Positions 1 through 8,679 of a stretch of DNA of 36,190 nucleotides are shown piece after piece; position 1 is the stretch's first letter; every line of letters starts with the position of its first letter. The DNA is from Clostridia bacterium (lineage in GTDB: Bacteria > Bacillota > Clostridia > Christensenellales > Borkfalkiaceae). The stretch covers positions 1-36,190 of the forward strand of contig JAFTPE010000038.1 of NCBI GenBank assembly GCA_017463425.1. The letters are read 5' to 3'. The position numbers were made by a program, and so were the translations under genes. The notes beneath the pieces are model-generated. The model ran no database searches. It was given only the letters and a program-made list of their open reading frames with translations, and was not told the DNA's origin.

Positions 1-519
1 AAGAATTTTTATAATTTTTTCAAATTTTTCCTTAGAATAGGTTGTTTGAGCCACAACACAGCAATTTTTTCCCGATAAAACCGAAAAATCTTCCTCTTCC
101 GAAGAAAAAATGTACGCCGTGTCATTACACCAACCGTTTAACCCGATTACCTCTGGATGCGTCTTTTCGCCAACGATAACAATCGTTTTTCCCTCTCGAT
201 ATTTTTCATCTACGATTTTTTGCGTCCGTCGAACGAATTCGCAGGTACAGTCCACGATTTTAATATTACGATTTTGACAATCTTCGTAAACGGCTTTTCC
301 AACCCCATGCGAACGAATAATTAACATTGCGCCTTGTGGCACTAATGACAAATCCTCCACCATAACGATTCCGCGATCCGTAATTTGTTTTACAACCTCT
401 GGATTGTGGATAATTTCACCGTAAATATACGTATTATTGGTGTCTATCGTCAACGCAGTATCCACCGCTTTTTTTACACCACGACAAAAACCGCCGCTTT
501 TCGCTATGATAATTTCCAT
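1..519 (-). CDS. ispH: IspH (HMBPP reductase), N-terminal part, cut by window edge
   Basis: 4-hydroxy-3-methylbut-2-enyl diphosphate reductase, the last enzyme of the MEP isoprenoid pathway; a cytosolic [4Fe-4S] enzyme making IPP and DMAPP. I translated the first 173 codons by hand. They start MEIIIAKSGGFCRGVKKAV, with the first cluster cysteine at residue 12. They continue with the GEIIHNPEVV motif (substrate-binding His at about 38), a RSHGV motif and a VDCTCEFV segment holding the second conserved cysteine. The reading frame runs off position 1, so the C-terminal half is missing only because of the window edge. Its ATG lies 3 bp after the plsC stop, so the two are probably co-transcribed. 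In many Clostridia this gene is followed by, or fused to, ribosomal protein S1; that cannot be seen here. Confidence 0.95.
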   Translation of the reverse strand, partial: MEIIIAKSGGFCRGVKKAVDTALTIDTNNTYIYGEIIHNPEVVKQITDRGIVMVEDLSLVPQGAMLIIRSHGVGKAVYEDCQNRNIKIVDCTCEFVRRTQKIVDEKYREGKTIVIVGEKTHPEVIGLNGWCNDTAYIFSSEEEDFSVLSGKNCCVVAQTTYSKEKFEKIIKIL

Positions 520-522
520 CGA

Positions 523-1257
523 TCAATGTGTTTTCCTTTTTTTCTTGTTTTTCAACCATTCAGTATGTTGAGTGCGAATCGTCAATAAAACGTTACGAAT
601 TTTTTCGTCCGCAGACGTATATTCTTCTTCCGTTAATTTTTTATCGTAATATTCAGACAATTCAAAAGGTTCTCCGATTAAAATATGTGTACAACGAAAT
701 AATTTTGGACGCGTATACATTACCACGGGAACAATTGGTGCTTTTGCTTTGATTGCCATTACAGCTGCGCCGTGGCGAAACTCTCTAATTTCGTCATTTT
801 CTTTATTGCGTGTTCCTTCAGGATAAATACAAATCTTTTCCCCGTTGTTTAAACATTTAAACGAATCCAACATAGCTCGCACGTCGTTTCCGTCTCGATT
901 CACTTTTATCGCCTTTACTTTACGCATAAAAAAGCCCAAAATAGGAGCTTCAAAGGTTTGCCGTTTGGAGATAAAATGCACCCCTTCCCACGTGGTAGCT
1001 GCAACGTAAATCGGGTCAAACAGCCCGTAATGATTAGACACGTATACGCAAGCCCCGTCTTTCACTTTTCTATTTCCAAAATATTTAAAAGGCTTTACCA
1101 AATAATAAAACGGAATAATCAGTACGCGTAACACGTTCAACAACGGCATCACGTGTTTTCCTTTTTTATTTGCTTTTACGGTAATAGGCGCATTTTTCTT
1201 TTTCGCCTTTTTTTTGTCTTTATCAACGGAAACGTTTTCTATATGTTTTTCTTTCAT
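523..1257 (-). CDS. plsC: PlsC-type 1-acyl-sn-glycerol-3-phosphate acyltransferase
   Basis: Lysophosphatidic acid acyltransferase family, 244 aa, which acylates lysophosphatidate to phosphatidate in membrane phospholipid synthesis. The catalytic NHx4D motif is visible as NHYGLFD at residues 75-81, and the acceptor-binding motif as YPEGTRNKE near residue 145. A hydrophobic stretch at about 37-55 fits membrane attachment. The first ~34 residues are a lysine-rich, low-complexity extension not needed for the fold. The ribosome binding site is AGAGGATG just before the ATG. It lies 18 bp downstream of the AroH-Cmk gene and 3 bp upstream of ispH, an arrangement (cmk-plsC-ispH) that is common in Clostridia. 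The exact acyl donor cannot be told from sequence. Confidence 0.92.
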   Translation of the reverse strand: MKEKHIENVSVDKDKKKAKKKNAPITVKANKKGKHVMPLLNVLRVLIIPFYYLVKPFKYFGNRKVKDGACVYVSNHYGLFDPIYVAATTWEGVHFISKRQTFEAPILGFFMRKVKAIKVNRDGNDVRAMLDSFKCLNNGEKICIYPEGTRNKENDEIREFRHGAAVMAIKAKAPIVPVVMYTRPKLFRCTHILIGEPFELSEYYDKKLTEEEYTSADEKIRNVLLTIRTQHTEWLKNKKKRKTH

Positions 1258-1275
1258 AAATCATCCTCTGGTGTT

Positions 1276-2292
1276 TTATATTTTTGCTTGAATGTGCGCT
1301 TTAATCGCTTGAATCACTTCGTCTATATTCAATGCCGACGTATCGATTACAACGGCATCTTTCGCGCAAACAAGAGGCGAAAATTCACGTTCGCTGTCTT
1401 GTTTATCCCTCGCAACGATTTCCGCATGCAATTTTTCAAATTCCACCGTTTCTCCTCGTTCAACAAGTTCTTTATATCTACGCTCTGCGCGAACTTCGCT
1501 ATCCGCCGTAATAAAAAATTTAAATTTTGCGTTTGGCAATACAGCCGAGCCTATATCACGACCGTCTAAAACACACGACATACTTTTGGCTATTTCTCGT
1601 TGCATTTCCACCATTTTTTGCCTAACGGCAAGGTGCGCCGAAATATCTGATGCCGCCATAGAAACCGCGTTTTCCCGAATCGACAAAGACACGTCCTCGC
1701 CGTCAAGTATTGTATGTTGTTTTCCATCGCGATATTCTACTTTAACGTCTAAAATAGGCAATAATTTTTCAACGGCATCACGGTTTTTTGGAGAAATTCC
1801 CATTCGCAAAGCCTTTAAAGCGCAAGCGCGATACATTGCGCCTGTATCCAAATATAAAATATTATAATCTTTGGCAAGAATTTTGGCAATAGTACTTTTT
1901 CCGCTACCTGCTGGACCGTCTAAGGCTATGTTATAAACAGACGAAAGGTCTTTTCTCAGTTTTTTCGCTTCCTTTAAATAAACGTGTTTAGGTGTAACCC
2001 CCTCAGCTTCCCGTTCAATAAACAACATCAAGCGAATACATAATTTTAAGCCGCCGTCAATATCAGGCTCGATAGCGGCAAACAAAGGAGCAAAATCGTA
2101 TCCAGCCTCCCTTGCCGCTTTTGCCGGGTGATACGAATGAATATCTGATGTCAACGAAAACACGAACACTCGAACTTCTTCCTTTTTTAAGGCGTTCAAC
2201 GAAAAAATTTCGTCCAATAATTCTTTGACAGATTTTGAGATTTCTTCTTTGCAATCGCGTTCTATCGTAGTCGCGCCTCGAATAACAATCAT
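1276..2292 (-). CDS. cmk: Fused AroH-type chorismate mutase and (d)CMP kinase
   Basis: A 338-aa two-domain protein. Residues 1-~118 match AroH-class (trimeric, Bacillus subtilis type) chorismate mutase: it opens VIRGATTIERD and carries Arg5, Arg61, Glu75, Arg87 (GGLKLCIR) and Tyr105 (HVYL), which align with BsCM Arg7, Arg63, Glu78, Arg90 and Tyr108. BsCM Cys75 is replaced by Ala72. Residues ~119-338 are a complete cytidylate kinase: P-loop GPAGSGKS at 126-133, DTGAMYRA at 149-156, and DGRDIGSAVLP at 243-253. The predicted reactions are chorismate to prephenate, and (d)CMP to (d)CDP. The start is fixed by a GAGGTG ribosome binding site 5 nt upstream and a strong promoter, so the chorismate mutase half is truly part of the protein. 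First gene of the cmk-plsC-ispH operon. Confidence 0.93.
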   Translation of the reverse strand: MIVIRGATTIERDCKEEISKSVKELLDEIFSLNALKKEEVRVFVFSLTSDIHSYHPAKAAREAGYDFAPLFAAIEPDIDGGLKLCIRLMLFIEREAEGVTPKHVYLKEAKKLRKDLSSVYNIALDGPAGSGKSTIAKILAKDYNILYLDTGAMYRACALKALRMGISPKNRDAVEKLLPILDVKVEYRDGKQHTILDGEDVSLSIRENAVSMAASDISAHLAVRQKMVEMQREIAKSMSCVLDGRDIGSAVLPNAKFKFFITADSEVRAERRYKELVERGETVEFEKLHAEIVARDKQDSEREFSPLVCAKDAVVIDTSALNIDEVIQAIKAHIQAKI

Positions 2293-2328
2293 ATTTTCAC
2301 CTCATTTGAAGTTGATATTTCATATATC

Positions 2329-2357
2329 ATTATATACTTTTTTTTGTCTTTCGTCAA
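2329..2357 (-). promoter_or_regulatory. Sigma-A type promoter for aroH-cmk operon
   Basis: On the minus strand: TTGACG, 17-bp spacer, TATAAT, ending about 37 bp before the ATG. Only one base departs from consensus. The spacer is A-rich. No operator or attenuator is visible in the short leader. Confidence 0.8.
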
Positions 2358-2405
2358 GTTTTTGAAGTTTTAAAGCTGTAACATATATATATTACAATCA
2401 AATTT

Positions 2406-3653
2406 TTATATAGAGTTTCCTGCTGCAAATCCTGTAGAAAAGGCAATTTGCAAATTAAACCCGCCCGTAAAAGCATCTACGTCCAATACTTCACCGCAAA
2501 AGCGCAAGCCTTTTATTTTTTGACTTTCCCTTGTTTTTGGATTGATTTCAGAGAGTTCTATCCCCCCTGAAGTAATAATCGCCTCCTCAAATCCTCGCAA
2601 GCTCTTTATTTTTAAAGGGAAAAATTTTAACGTTTTCACGAGTTGTTTTCTTTCTTCTTTCGTTAAAACGTTTACGTTCTTTTTTTCCGAGATTCCGCAC
2701 GAAGATAAAAGAATAGAAATAAATTTTTGCGGCAATAATTCGCATAATGCGTTAGATATTTGTTTGTTTTTATATTTTTCAAAATCTCTGAGCAATCGTT
2801 TATCTAACGTTTCTTCATCCAAAGCAGGCTTTAAATCAATCGTTATTTTTAAATTTTTTAACGGCAAACGATTGATTAAAGAGGAGGCGGACAATACGAT
2901 AGGCCCAGATATTCCAAAATGCGTAAACAATAATTCCCCGAAGTCATCATATACGAGTTTTTCGTTGTTTTTGACGGTAATACTCACGTTTTTAAGTGTC
3001 AAACCTTGCAACTCTTTAAACCAAGCACCTTCTAAATTTAATCCACACAAACCACTTCTTAAATCCGTAACATTATGACCATATTCTTTCGCAAATTTAT
3101 ATCCGTCCCCCGTCGAACCGGTTGTAGGATAGCTGACACCACCTGTTGCGACAACAACTTCGTCAAAAGAATATCGCCCACTATTTGTGTCTATAAAAAA
3201 CGTATTTTTGCCTGCTATGTCTGACATAGGTATTTTGTCTGACGTAGTAATTGATTGAACTTCTTCTTTTAATCGTACTTCAACGCCATTGGATACTATT
3301 GCGCGTTCCAATGCTTTTGTAACGTCGCTAGCATGGTCTGAAACGGGAAAAGCCCTATTTCCTCGTTCAATTTTTACAAGCATTCCGTGATTTTCAAAAA
3401 ACTCGATAGTCTTTTGAGGAGGAAATGAATAAATTGCCCCCGTTAAAAATTTTTTACCGCGGACAATATTTTCCATAAATTCTTGCGGAGAAGTATCGTT
3501 TGTAAAATTACAACGACCTTTACCTGTAATATATATTTTTTTTCCGAGCTTTTCGTTTTTTTCGAATACAACAACTTTATGCCCGTTTAAAGAGGCGGCA
3601 TATGCAGCCATTAGCCCAGCCGCACCACCGCCGATTATACATACGTTTTTCAT
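2406..3653 (-). CDS. HI0933/YhiN-family NAD(P)/FAD-dependent flavoprotein
   Basis: 415-aa member of the HI0933-like (BaiN/YhiN) flavoprotein family, cytosolic. The N-terminal Rossmann dinucleotide motif IIGGGAAGLMAAYAA covers residues 6-20. It is followed by KKIYITGKGRCNFTN, the family signature, at about 38-52. A second signature, ATGGVSYPTTGSTGDGY, lies near residues 170-186, and the C-terminal FAD-contact segment DAFTGGFNLQIAFSTG at about 393-408. Length is normal. The physiological substrate of most members is not known; some gut relatives (BaiN) act in bile-acid dehydroxylation, but that cannot be assigned here. The AAGGAAAAT ribosome binding site is adjacent to the ATG. The gene sits directly upstream of the cmk operon, an arrangement seen in other Clostridia, but that operon has its own promoter. 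Confidence 0.9.
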   Translation of the reverse strand: MKNVCIIGGGAAGLMAAYAASLNGHKVVVFEKNEKLGKKIYITGKGRCNFTNDTSPQEFMENIVRGKKFLTGAIYSFPPQKTIEFFENHGMLVKIERGNRAFPVSDHASDVTKALERAIVSNGVEVRLKEEVQSITTSDKIPMSDIAGKNTFFIDTNSGRYSFDEVVVATGGVSYPTTGSTGDGYKFAKEYGHNVTDLRSGLCGLNLEGAWFKELQGLTLKNVSITVKNNEKLVYDDFGELLFTHFGISGPIVLSASSLINRLPLKNLKITIDLKPALDEETLDKRLLRDFEKYKNKQISNALCELLPQKFISILLSSCGISEKKNVNVLTKEERKQLVKTLKFFPLKIKSLRGFEEAIITSGGIELSEINPKTRESQKIKGLRFCGEVLDVDAFTGGFNLQIAFSTGFAAGNSI

Positions 3654-3705
3654 ATTTTCCTTATATTATAGTCTTTTTAGGGAGGTATAAATCATTAAGT
3701 AAAGT

Positions 3706-3737
3706 TACGCAACCGACGATACAAAGTCGGTTGCGTA
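3706..3737 (-). terminator. Stem-loop downstream of the decarboxylase operon
   Basis: Perfect 12-bp stem TACGCAACCGAC/GTCGGTTGCGTA with an 8-nt loop, located 21 bp after the oadA stop. The T-rich tail is stronger on the plus strand (GTTTTATTTTTGTTTTAATT) than on the minus strand, so it may act mainly as a 3' RNA-stabilising hairpin or a bidirectional terminator between two minus-strand operons. Confidence 0.6.
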
Positions 3738-3758
3738 TACGTTTTATTTTTGTTTTAA

Positions 3759-5192
3759 TTATACAGGATAAACACCCGATTTCGCCATATCTCTATCTAC
3801 ACCGTTTTTTTGCGCTTCTCTCCATTTAAAGAAATTTTCCGCTACTTGTTCAAAAACCGCATAAGACAGGACGTCTTCTTCTTTTTCGTAATAACCAAGT
3901 TCGACCAACTTTTGTTTAATCGCCTCATATTCAGGTTCTAACAAATCGGCAGGTCTACAAGTAATTCTTTCCGTATCACCCAACACTTTTTTTGCAACTT
4001 CTTCGTTTAAAGGCATAGAAAGCGCGCCGTATTTTCCTGCAAAAAGGTCTTTGGTTTCTTTGGTAACCATTTTATATCTTTCGCCCATTACAACGTTCAA
4101 AACAGCTTGCGTGCCTACAATTTGTGAAGAAGGCGTAACCAAAGGAGGATAACCGCAATCCTTTCTAACGTTGGGAACTTCAGCAAGACATTCCATCAAC
4201 TTATCCGCTTTTCCTGCTTTTTCAAGCTGATTGATAAGATTAGACAACATACCGCCAGGAACTTGATATAACAACGTATTGATATCGATTCCTTTGGATT
4301 TTTGATTAAGAATTTTGTCGTCAGTAAGACGTTTTTCAACCGTTTTAAAATGTTTTACGATAGGCAACAATTTATTGATATCAATCCCTGTATCATAAGG
4401 CGTATCTTTCAAAGTTGCCACCAAAGGCTCGGTTGCAGGTTGCGACGTACCGTTACCCAAGGGCGACAACGCCGTATCGACGATATCTACGCCCGCCAAA
4501 ATTGCCATTAAATACACCATATCGCCCGTACCAGACGTGTTATGCGTATGCAAATGCAATTTCGTTGTGGGTTTTAACGCCTTTTTCAATGCGCTTACCA
4601 ATTCGTACGCTTTCATGGGCAACAACAAGTTTGCCATATCTTTCAAACAAATATTGTCTGCGCCTCTATCTTCCAATTGTTTTGCAAGATTGATAAAATA
4701 TTCGTTGGTGAACACTTCTTTTCCATCAACTACCGCACTTGTATAACAAATCGTTGCCTCGCAAACACCACCGTATTTCTTAATGGCTCTCATTGAAACT
4801 TCCAAATTACGGGGATCATTCAAAGCGTCGAATACACGTACAACACCTACACCGTTTTCAATCGATTTTGCAACGAATTTTTCCACAACGTCATCTGCAT
4901 AATGGCGATAACCAAGCAAATTTTGTCCTCTTAACAGCATTTGAATAGGCGTTTTAAGATGCGATTTTAACGTACGTAATCTTTCCCAAGGGTCTTCGTT
5001 TAAAAAACGCAGACACGAGTCAAACGTTGCGCCGCCCCAAGCCTCAATCGAATAATAACCGATTTCGTCCAACTGTTCGAGGACAGGTAACATTTCGTCG
5101 ATACGCATTCTCGTCGCTGCTTGCGATTGATGCGCATCACGCAAAATCGTTTCTGTAAGCATTACTTTTCTATTTTCAAATTGAATATCCAT
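3759..5192 (-). CDS. oadA: Oxaloacetate decarboxylase alpha-type carboxyltransferase, no biotin domain
   Basis: 477-aa pyruvate/oxaloacetate carboxyltransferase (OadA, PycB and transcarboxylase 5S family). The TIM-barrel active site is seen as ETILRDAHQSQ (metal-binding Asp19), the lysine of CLKDMANLL (the position that is carbamylated in the family) and the HLHTHNTSGTG metal-binding histidines, then DTALSPLGNGTSQP. The C-terminal PYC-type conserved region ends at the stop; there is no biotinyl domain, which instead is a separate gene (6441-6836). The protein moves CO2 between oxaloacetate/pyruvate and carrier-bound biotin. GAGGTG ribosome binding site; 15 bp after oadB; last gene of the operon. 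Direction (oxaloacetate decarboxylation coupled to Na+ export, or carboxylation) cannot be read from sequence. Confidence 0.93.
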   Translation of the reverse strand: MDIQFENRKVMLTETILRDAHQSQAATRMRIDEMLPVLEQLDEIGYYSIEAWGGATFDSCLRFLNEDPWERLRTLKSHLKTPIQMLLRGQNLLGYRHYADDVVEKFVAKSIENGVGVVRVFDALNDPRNLEVSMRAIKKYGGVCEATICYTSAVVDGKEVFTNEYFINLAKQLEDRGADNICLKDMANLLLPMKAYELVSALKKALKPTTKLHLHTHNTSGTGDMVYLMAILAGVDIVDTALSPLGNGTSQPATEPLVATLKDTPYDTGIDINKLLPIVKHFKTVEKRLTDDKILNQKSKGIDINTLLYQVPGGMLSNLINQLEKAGKADKLMECLAEVPNVRKDCGYPPLVTPSSQIVGTQAVLNVVMGERYKMVTKETKDLFAGKYGALSMPLNEEVAKKVLGDTERITCRPADLLEPEYEAIKQKLVELGYYEKEEDVLSYAVFEQVAENFFKWREAQKNGVDRDMAKSGVYPV

Positions 5193-5207
5193 TTTTACAC
5201 CTCATTA

Positions 5208-6422
5208 TTAAACGATTGCCAACAGGAATCCTGCTGCGATTGCCGAACCGATAACACCTGCAACGTTAGGTCCCATAGCATGCATCAAAAGATGGTTGCT
5301 GGGGTCTTCTTCCCTTCCGACGTCTTCGGAAATACGCGCCGCCATAGGAACAGCGGAAACACCAGCGCTGCCGATTAAAGGATTAATTTGACCTTTTGAC
5401 AGTTTACACATCAATCTACCCATCAACAATCCGCCAATTGTACCGCAACTAAACGCCACAAGCCCAAGCGCGATAATCCCTAACGTCGAGCCTGTTAAGA
5501 AAGTTGCGCCATACGCTTTACAACCAACGGATACGCCCAAAAAGATGGTAATCGTATTCATCAACCCGTTTTGAGCCTGGGAAGAAAGACGATCACATAC
5601 ACCTGATTCTTTTAACAAATTGCCGAGCATCAACATACCCAAAAGAGGTACTGCATCAGGCAACAACAAACCTACAACCAACGTTACGATTACAGGAAAA
5701 ATTACTTTTTCCACTTTGCTTACCGTACGAAGGGGTTTCATTTTAATTGCGCGTTCTTTTTTAGGCACAAACAACTTCATAAGTGGCTTTTGGATAATGG
5801 GAATCAAAGCCATATACGAATACGCCGCAACGGCAATTGCAGAAAGTAAATCTTTATGTTCACCGTTAAATTGAGAAAATGCAGCCAACTTTTGCGTTAC
5901 GTAAATTGCCGTAGGCCCGTCCGCGCCGCCAATAATCGCAATCGAACAAGCCGCTGCAAGGTTAAACCCTATCGCCGTTGCCGCAATCAACGTTAAAAAT
6001 ACGCCAAGTTGCGCCGCCGCTCCGATTAACATACTTTTTGGATTGGAAATTAACGGACCAAAATCGGTCATTGCGCCAATTCCAAGGAAAATGAGCGGTG
6101 GATAAATTACGTTTTGTACCCCATAGAACAAATACCATAAAAGACCACGATTTTGCACGTTTTCATAGGTATGCTCTAACCCTTCGGGATACGTTCCCCA
6201 AACCACGTTGTACGCGCCGGGAAGATTGATGAGAAACATACCGAACGCAATCGGCAACAGCAACAACGGTTCGAATTTCTTTACGATTGCCAGGTACATC
6301 AATACAAACGAAACCAAAATCATAACGTAATTCTGCCACGTGCCACTCGTCAATCCTAACGAATTCCACAAATTGATGAACATTTCACCAAAATTTATAA
6401 GCAAATTATTTAACATAAACAT
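5208..6422 (-). CDS. oadB: Na+-translocating decarboxylase beta subunit
   Basis: 404-aa integral membrane protein of the OadB/MmdB/GcdB family, with about ten hydrophobic segments spread along its length. It contains the conserved [15 protein letters not shown] segment at about residues 168-182, whose Asp is in the Na+ path in this family, and the [12 protein letters not shown] segment near the C-terminus. It decarboxylates carboxybiotin on the carrier and couples this to Na+ export. CGGAGATG ribosome binding site; spacing 15-18 bp to both neighbours, all in one operon. Length is at the short-to-normal end for the family. Confidence 0.95.
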   Translation of the reverse strand: MFMLNNLLINFGEMFINLWNSLGLTSGTWQNYVMILVSFVLMYLAIVKKFEPLLLLPIAFGMFLINLPGAYNVVWGTYPEGLEHTYENVQNRGLLWYLFYGVQNVIYPPLIFLGIGAMTDFGPLISNPKSMLIGAAAQLGVFLTLIAATAIGFNLAAACSIAIIGGADGPTAIYVTQKLAAFSQFNGEHKDLLSAIAVAAYSYMALIPIIQKPLMKLFVPKKERAIKMKPLRTVSKVEKVIFPVIVTLVVGLLLPDAVPLLGMLMLGNLLKESGVCDRLSSQAQNGLMNTITIFLGVSVGCKAYGATFLTGSTLGIIALGLVAFSCGTIGGLLMGRLMCKLSKGQINPLIGSAGVSAVPMAARISEDVGREEDPSNHLLMHAMGPNVAGVIGSAIAAGFLLAIV

Positions 6423-6440
6423 CTCCGTTTGAGTCTATGA

Positions 6441-6836
6441 TTAGCTAATAACAGCCAATACTGCGTCGGATTCTACGTTTGCGCCTTTTGTAACTTGGAA
6501 ACTAACAACGCCGTCGCAAGGCGCGGTGATATCGTTATCCATTTTCATTGCTTCAAGAACAAGAATCGGTTGGTCTTTTTTAACGGTTGCGCCTTCCGCT
6601 ACCAAAAGATTTTTAATAAGACCAGGGAACGGCGACAACACTTTTTCACCGTTTGCGGAAACAGGTTTTGCCGCAACAGCAGGCGCAGGAGCCGCCTTAG
6701 GCGTTGCAACAGGCGCAGCTACAGCAGGAGTAGCGGCAACAACAGGCGTTGCAATGGGAGCGGACGCAGTTGCGCCTACTTCTTCAACCCCTACTTCATA
6801 AGTTTTACCATTAACCGTTATAACAAAATTACGCAT
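6441..6836 (-). CDS. Biotin carboxyl carrier protein of the decarboxylase complex
   Basis: 131-aa biotinyl protein (OadC/GcdC/transcarboxylase 1.3S type). It has a short N-terminal beta segment (FVITVNGKTYEV), then an Ala/Pro-rich flexible linker at about 20-60, then the biotinyl domain with the biotinylation motif EAMKMDND, Lys98 being the target. The swinging arm would carry CO2 between the two carboxyltransferases (OadA at 3759-5192 and the acyl-CoA type at 7229-8596) and OadB. AAGGAG ribosome binding site. The linker composition and position fit the free-standing carriers found when OadA lacks its own biotin domain. Confidence 0.94.
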   Translation of the reverse strand: MRNFVITVNGKTYEVGVEEVGATASAPIATPVVAATPAVAAPVATPKAAPAPAVAAKPVSANGEKVLSPFPGLIKNLLVAEGATVKKDQPILVLEAMKMDNDITAPCDGVVSFQVTKGANVESDAVLAVIS

Positions 6837-6848
6837 AATATTTTCTCC

Positions 6849-7217
6849 TTAAATTCTCTTTGTTTTTATTCTTTTTACGATAAATTCGCATTTCGGATTT
6901 ACCTTTTCATAATACGCGGCAATCGCAGCTGTAATTACCGCAATCGTTTCGTCTGACAACGATTCTTCCGTTGCGTCGGCTACAGCCAAACTTTCACCTG
7001 CGTTCGTCGTAGTTGCTTTTTGAACGGGTTTTTCCGTTTTGGTGGTTTTTATTACGGTTGATTTCGACATAAATTTTCCAACCAACCAAACGACTAAAAT
7101 CAAAAAAGCAATTCCGACAAATACAACGGAAAAACCTAATAAAGCGTACAACGCAGCTTCAGAGATACTCACTTCTCTCGTTTTTTCCGTAAGATTCGTC
7201 AATAAATTATACAACAT
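6849..7217 (-). CDS. OadG-family gamma subunit
   Basis: 122-aa small membrane subunit. One transmembrane helix spans about residues 23-48 (AALYALLGFSVVFVGIAFL and on), followed by a charged, Thr/Ala-rich linker and a soluble tail. The C-terminal part (SDETIAVITAAIAAYY) is the pattern seen in OadG-family and OadG-like C-terminal extensions. The role in the family is to hold the alpha and beta subunits together and help assembly. AAGGAGG ribosome binding site; 11-12 bp from both neighbouring genes in the operon. Confidence 0.88.
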   Translation of the reverse strand: MLYNLLTNLTEKTREVSISEAALYALLGFSVVFVGIAFLILVVWLVGKFMSKSTVIKTTKTEKPVQKATTTNAGESLAVADATEESLSDETIAVITAAIAAYYEKVNPKCEFIVKRIKTKRI

Positions 7218-7228
7218 TTACAGCCTCC

Positions 7229-8596
7229 TTATCTTGCAAGCATCTGCAAAGAAGCGATCAAATATTGTTTTACGAATTGAGGTTCGATTACAGCGTCAAT
7301 ATAACCGTCTTTTGCCGCATTGATAGGATCAGCGTTTTCGTCTGCATATCTTGCCGTAAGCGCCGCTTTATCTGCTTTCTCATCAGCCAATTCAATCTGA
7401 GCGCCCTGAACGCTGTCAAACAATGCAATCTTTGCATTTGCAAACGCGCAAGTATAATCAAACCCAACCGATTTAGACGCAAACAACGAATATCCAAGCC
7501 CAACGGCTTTTTTGTAGACAACGGCAATTTTTGCAGTGTCAATCGTATCCAACATATCCAAATATTCAGCAGCCTCTTTCATTACTCGACTGTTATTCGC
7601 GCACATACAAGGACAAATGCCTTTCACGTCGGTAAACGTAATAAACGGCAAGCCATAACAACAAGCAAATTCAGTAAAATTCTTAATTTTTGCGAGTTTC
7701 GCCGCCGTCAATTCCACTCCGTTTTCGCCACCGTCAAAAACAACCGCAGCAACCGTGATCCCACCCAATCTACCGAGCACGGTTTTTACTTCGGGTTCAT
7801 AATTTGCGCAAATTTCTATCGGCATTTCAAAAATAGACATCAACGTATCCGCCGTTACGCATTCGTTTAAAACGGGTGCGGATTCGTTCAATTCAGCGTC
7901 GATTACGGGTATTTCCACCAATTCGCAAATAGAAATAATCGTATTGCGTACGCCGTCGATATCAGCAACTTCAAACGACGGGATTCCCGTTTTATCCAAC
8001 GCTTTTACTCCGCCTACCTCTTCTGCTGTCAAATTTTTCCCAGCTTTTGCAGACAATACGAACGGACTGTTTACCGCTAAAACACTCTTCTTTTCCATAA
8101 AGAACGTAAAATCGGCAATCGCCGCCAACATTGCAGCCGATCCGTACACCTCGCCGTCCACGATTACGTATTGAGGCACAACGCCTTTAAGTTGCGTACT
8201 TCTAAGCAATAACTTGCCCAGCCCTTCCAATACGGTAACACCTTCGCCAACTTGCACACCGCGCGTATTAAGTACGTAAATCACGGGTGTACAATTTTTT
8301 TCTGCAGCGTCTAAACATTTTGCAATTTTGTCGCAATTTGCCTTTGATACGCCACCATCAAGCACCTTATAATTCTGCGCAACGATATAAAACGGATAAC
8401 CGCTGAGCGTTGCAAATCCCGTAACGACGCCTTCGCCTGCGACTTCTTCTCCGTAAAAATCGTTTTTTGAAAAGCTGAATGCGGAAAGTTCAACAAAGCT
8501 GTCTTCGTCTACGAGCGCGTTAATACGCTGACGAATTTCTTTTCCTGCCTCCATAATTTTCGCTTTTCTTTCTTGCAGTAATTGAATTTTATCCAT
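7229..8596 (-). CDS. Divergent acyl-CoA carboxyltransferase-type subunit (MmdA/12S-like)
   Basis: 455-aa crotonase-fold carboxyltransferase of the PccB/MmdA/transcarboxylase 12S superfamily, shorter than the usual ~510 aa. The first half shows GEGVTVLEGLGKLL (normally xIQEGVxxLxGYGxIF) and VVPQYVIVDGEVYGSAAML (normally GVxPQIxxIxGPCAGGAxY). The second half shows AVVYKKAVGLGYSLFASK (normally ITRKAYGGAYxxMxSK) and FANAKIALFDSVQGAQ. In both halves one glycine of the paired oxyanion glycines is changed (GG to GS, GG to GL). First gene of the operon, with a GGAGG ribosome binding site. It may transfer CO2 from an acyl-CoA to the shared biotin carrier, or be a structural relic; the acyl-CoA substrate is not known. 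Confidence 0.85.
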   Translation of the reverse strand: MDKIQLLQERKAKIMEAGKEIRQRINALVDEDSFVELSAFSFSKNDFYGEEVAGEGVVTGFATLSGYPFYIVAQNYKVLDGGVSKANCDKIAKCLDAAEKNCTPVIYVLNTRGVQVGEGVTVLEGLGKLLLRSTQLKGVVPQYVIVDGEVYGSAAMLAAIADFTFFMEKKSVLAVNSPFVLSAKAGKNLTAEEVGGVKALDKTGIPSFEVADIDGVRNTIISICELVEIPVIDAELNESAPVLNECVTADTLMSIFEMPIEICANYEPEVKTVLGRLGGITVAAVVFDGGENGVELTAAKLAKIKNFTEFACCYGLPFITFTDVKGICPCMCANNSRVMKEAAEYLDMLDTIDTAKIAVVYKKAVGLGYSLFASKSVGFDYTCAFANAKIALFDSVQGAQIELADEKADKAALTARYADENADPINAAKDGYIDAVIEPQFVKQYLIASLQMLAR

Positions 8597-8679
8597 AATT
8601 GTTCCTCCAAGAAATTCAATGGTCTAATTGTATAAAAAATACATAATCGACATTTTTTGCCAACTCTCGACCAATTATC

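Noticed and set aside
8597-8679. Riboswitch in the leader of the decarboxylase operon
   Set aside because: The leader is only about 77 nt with one weak long-range pairing; no known aptamer pattern could be recognised.
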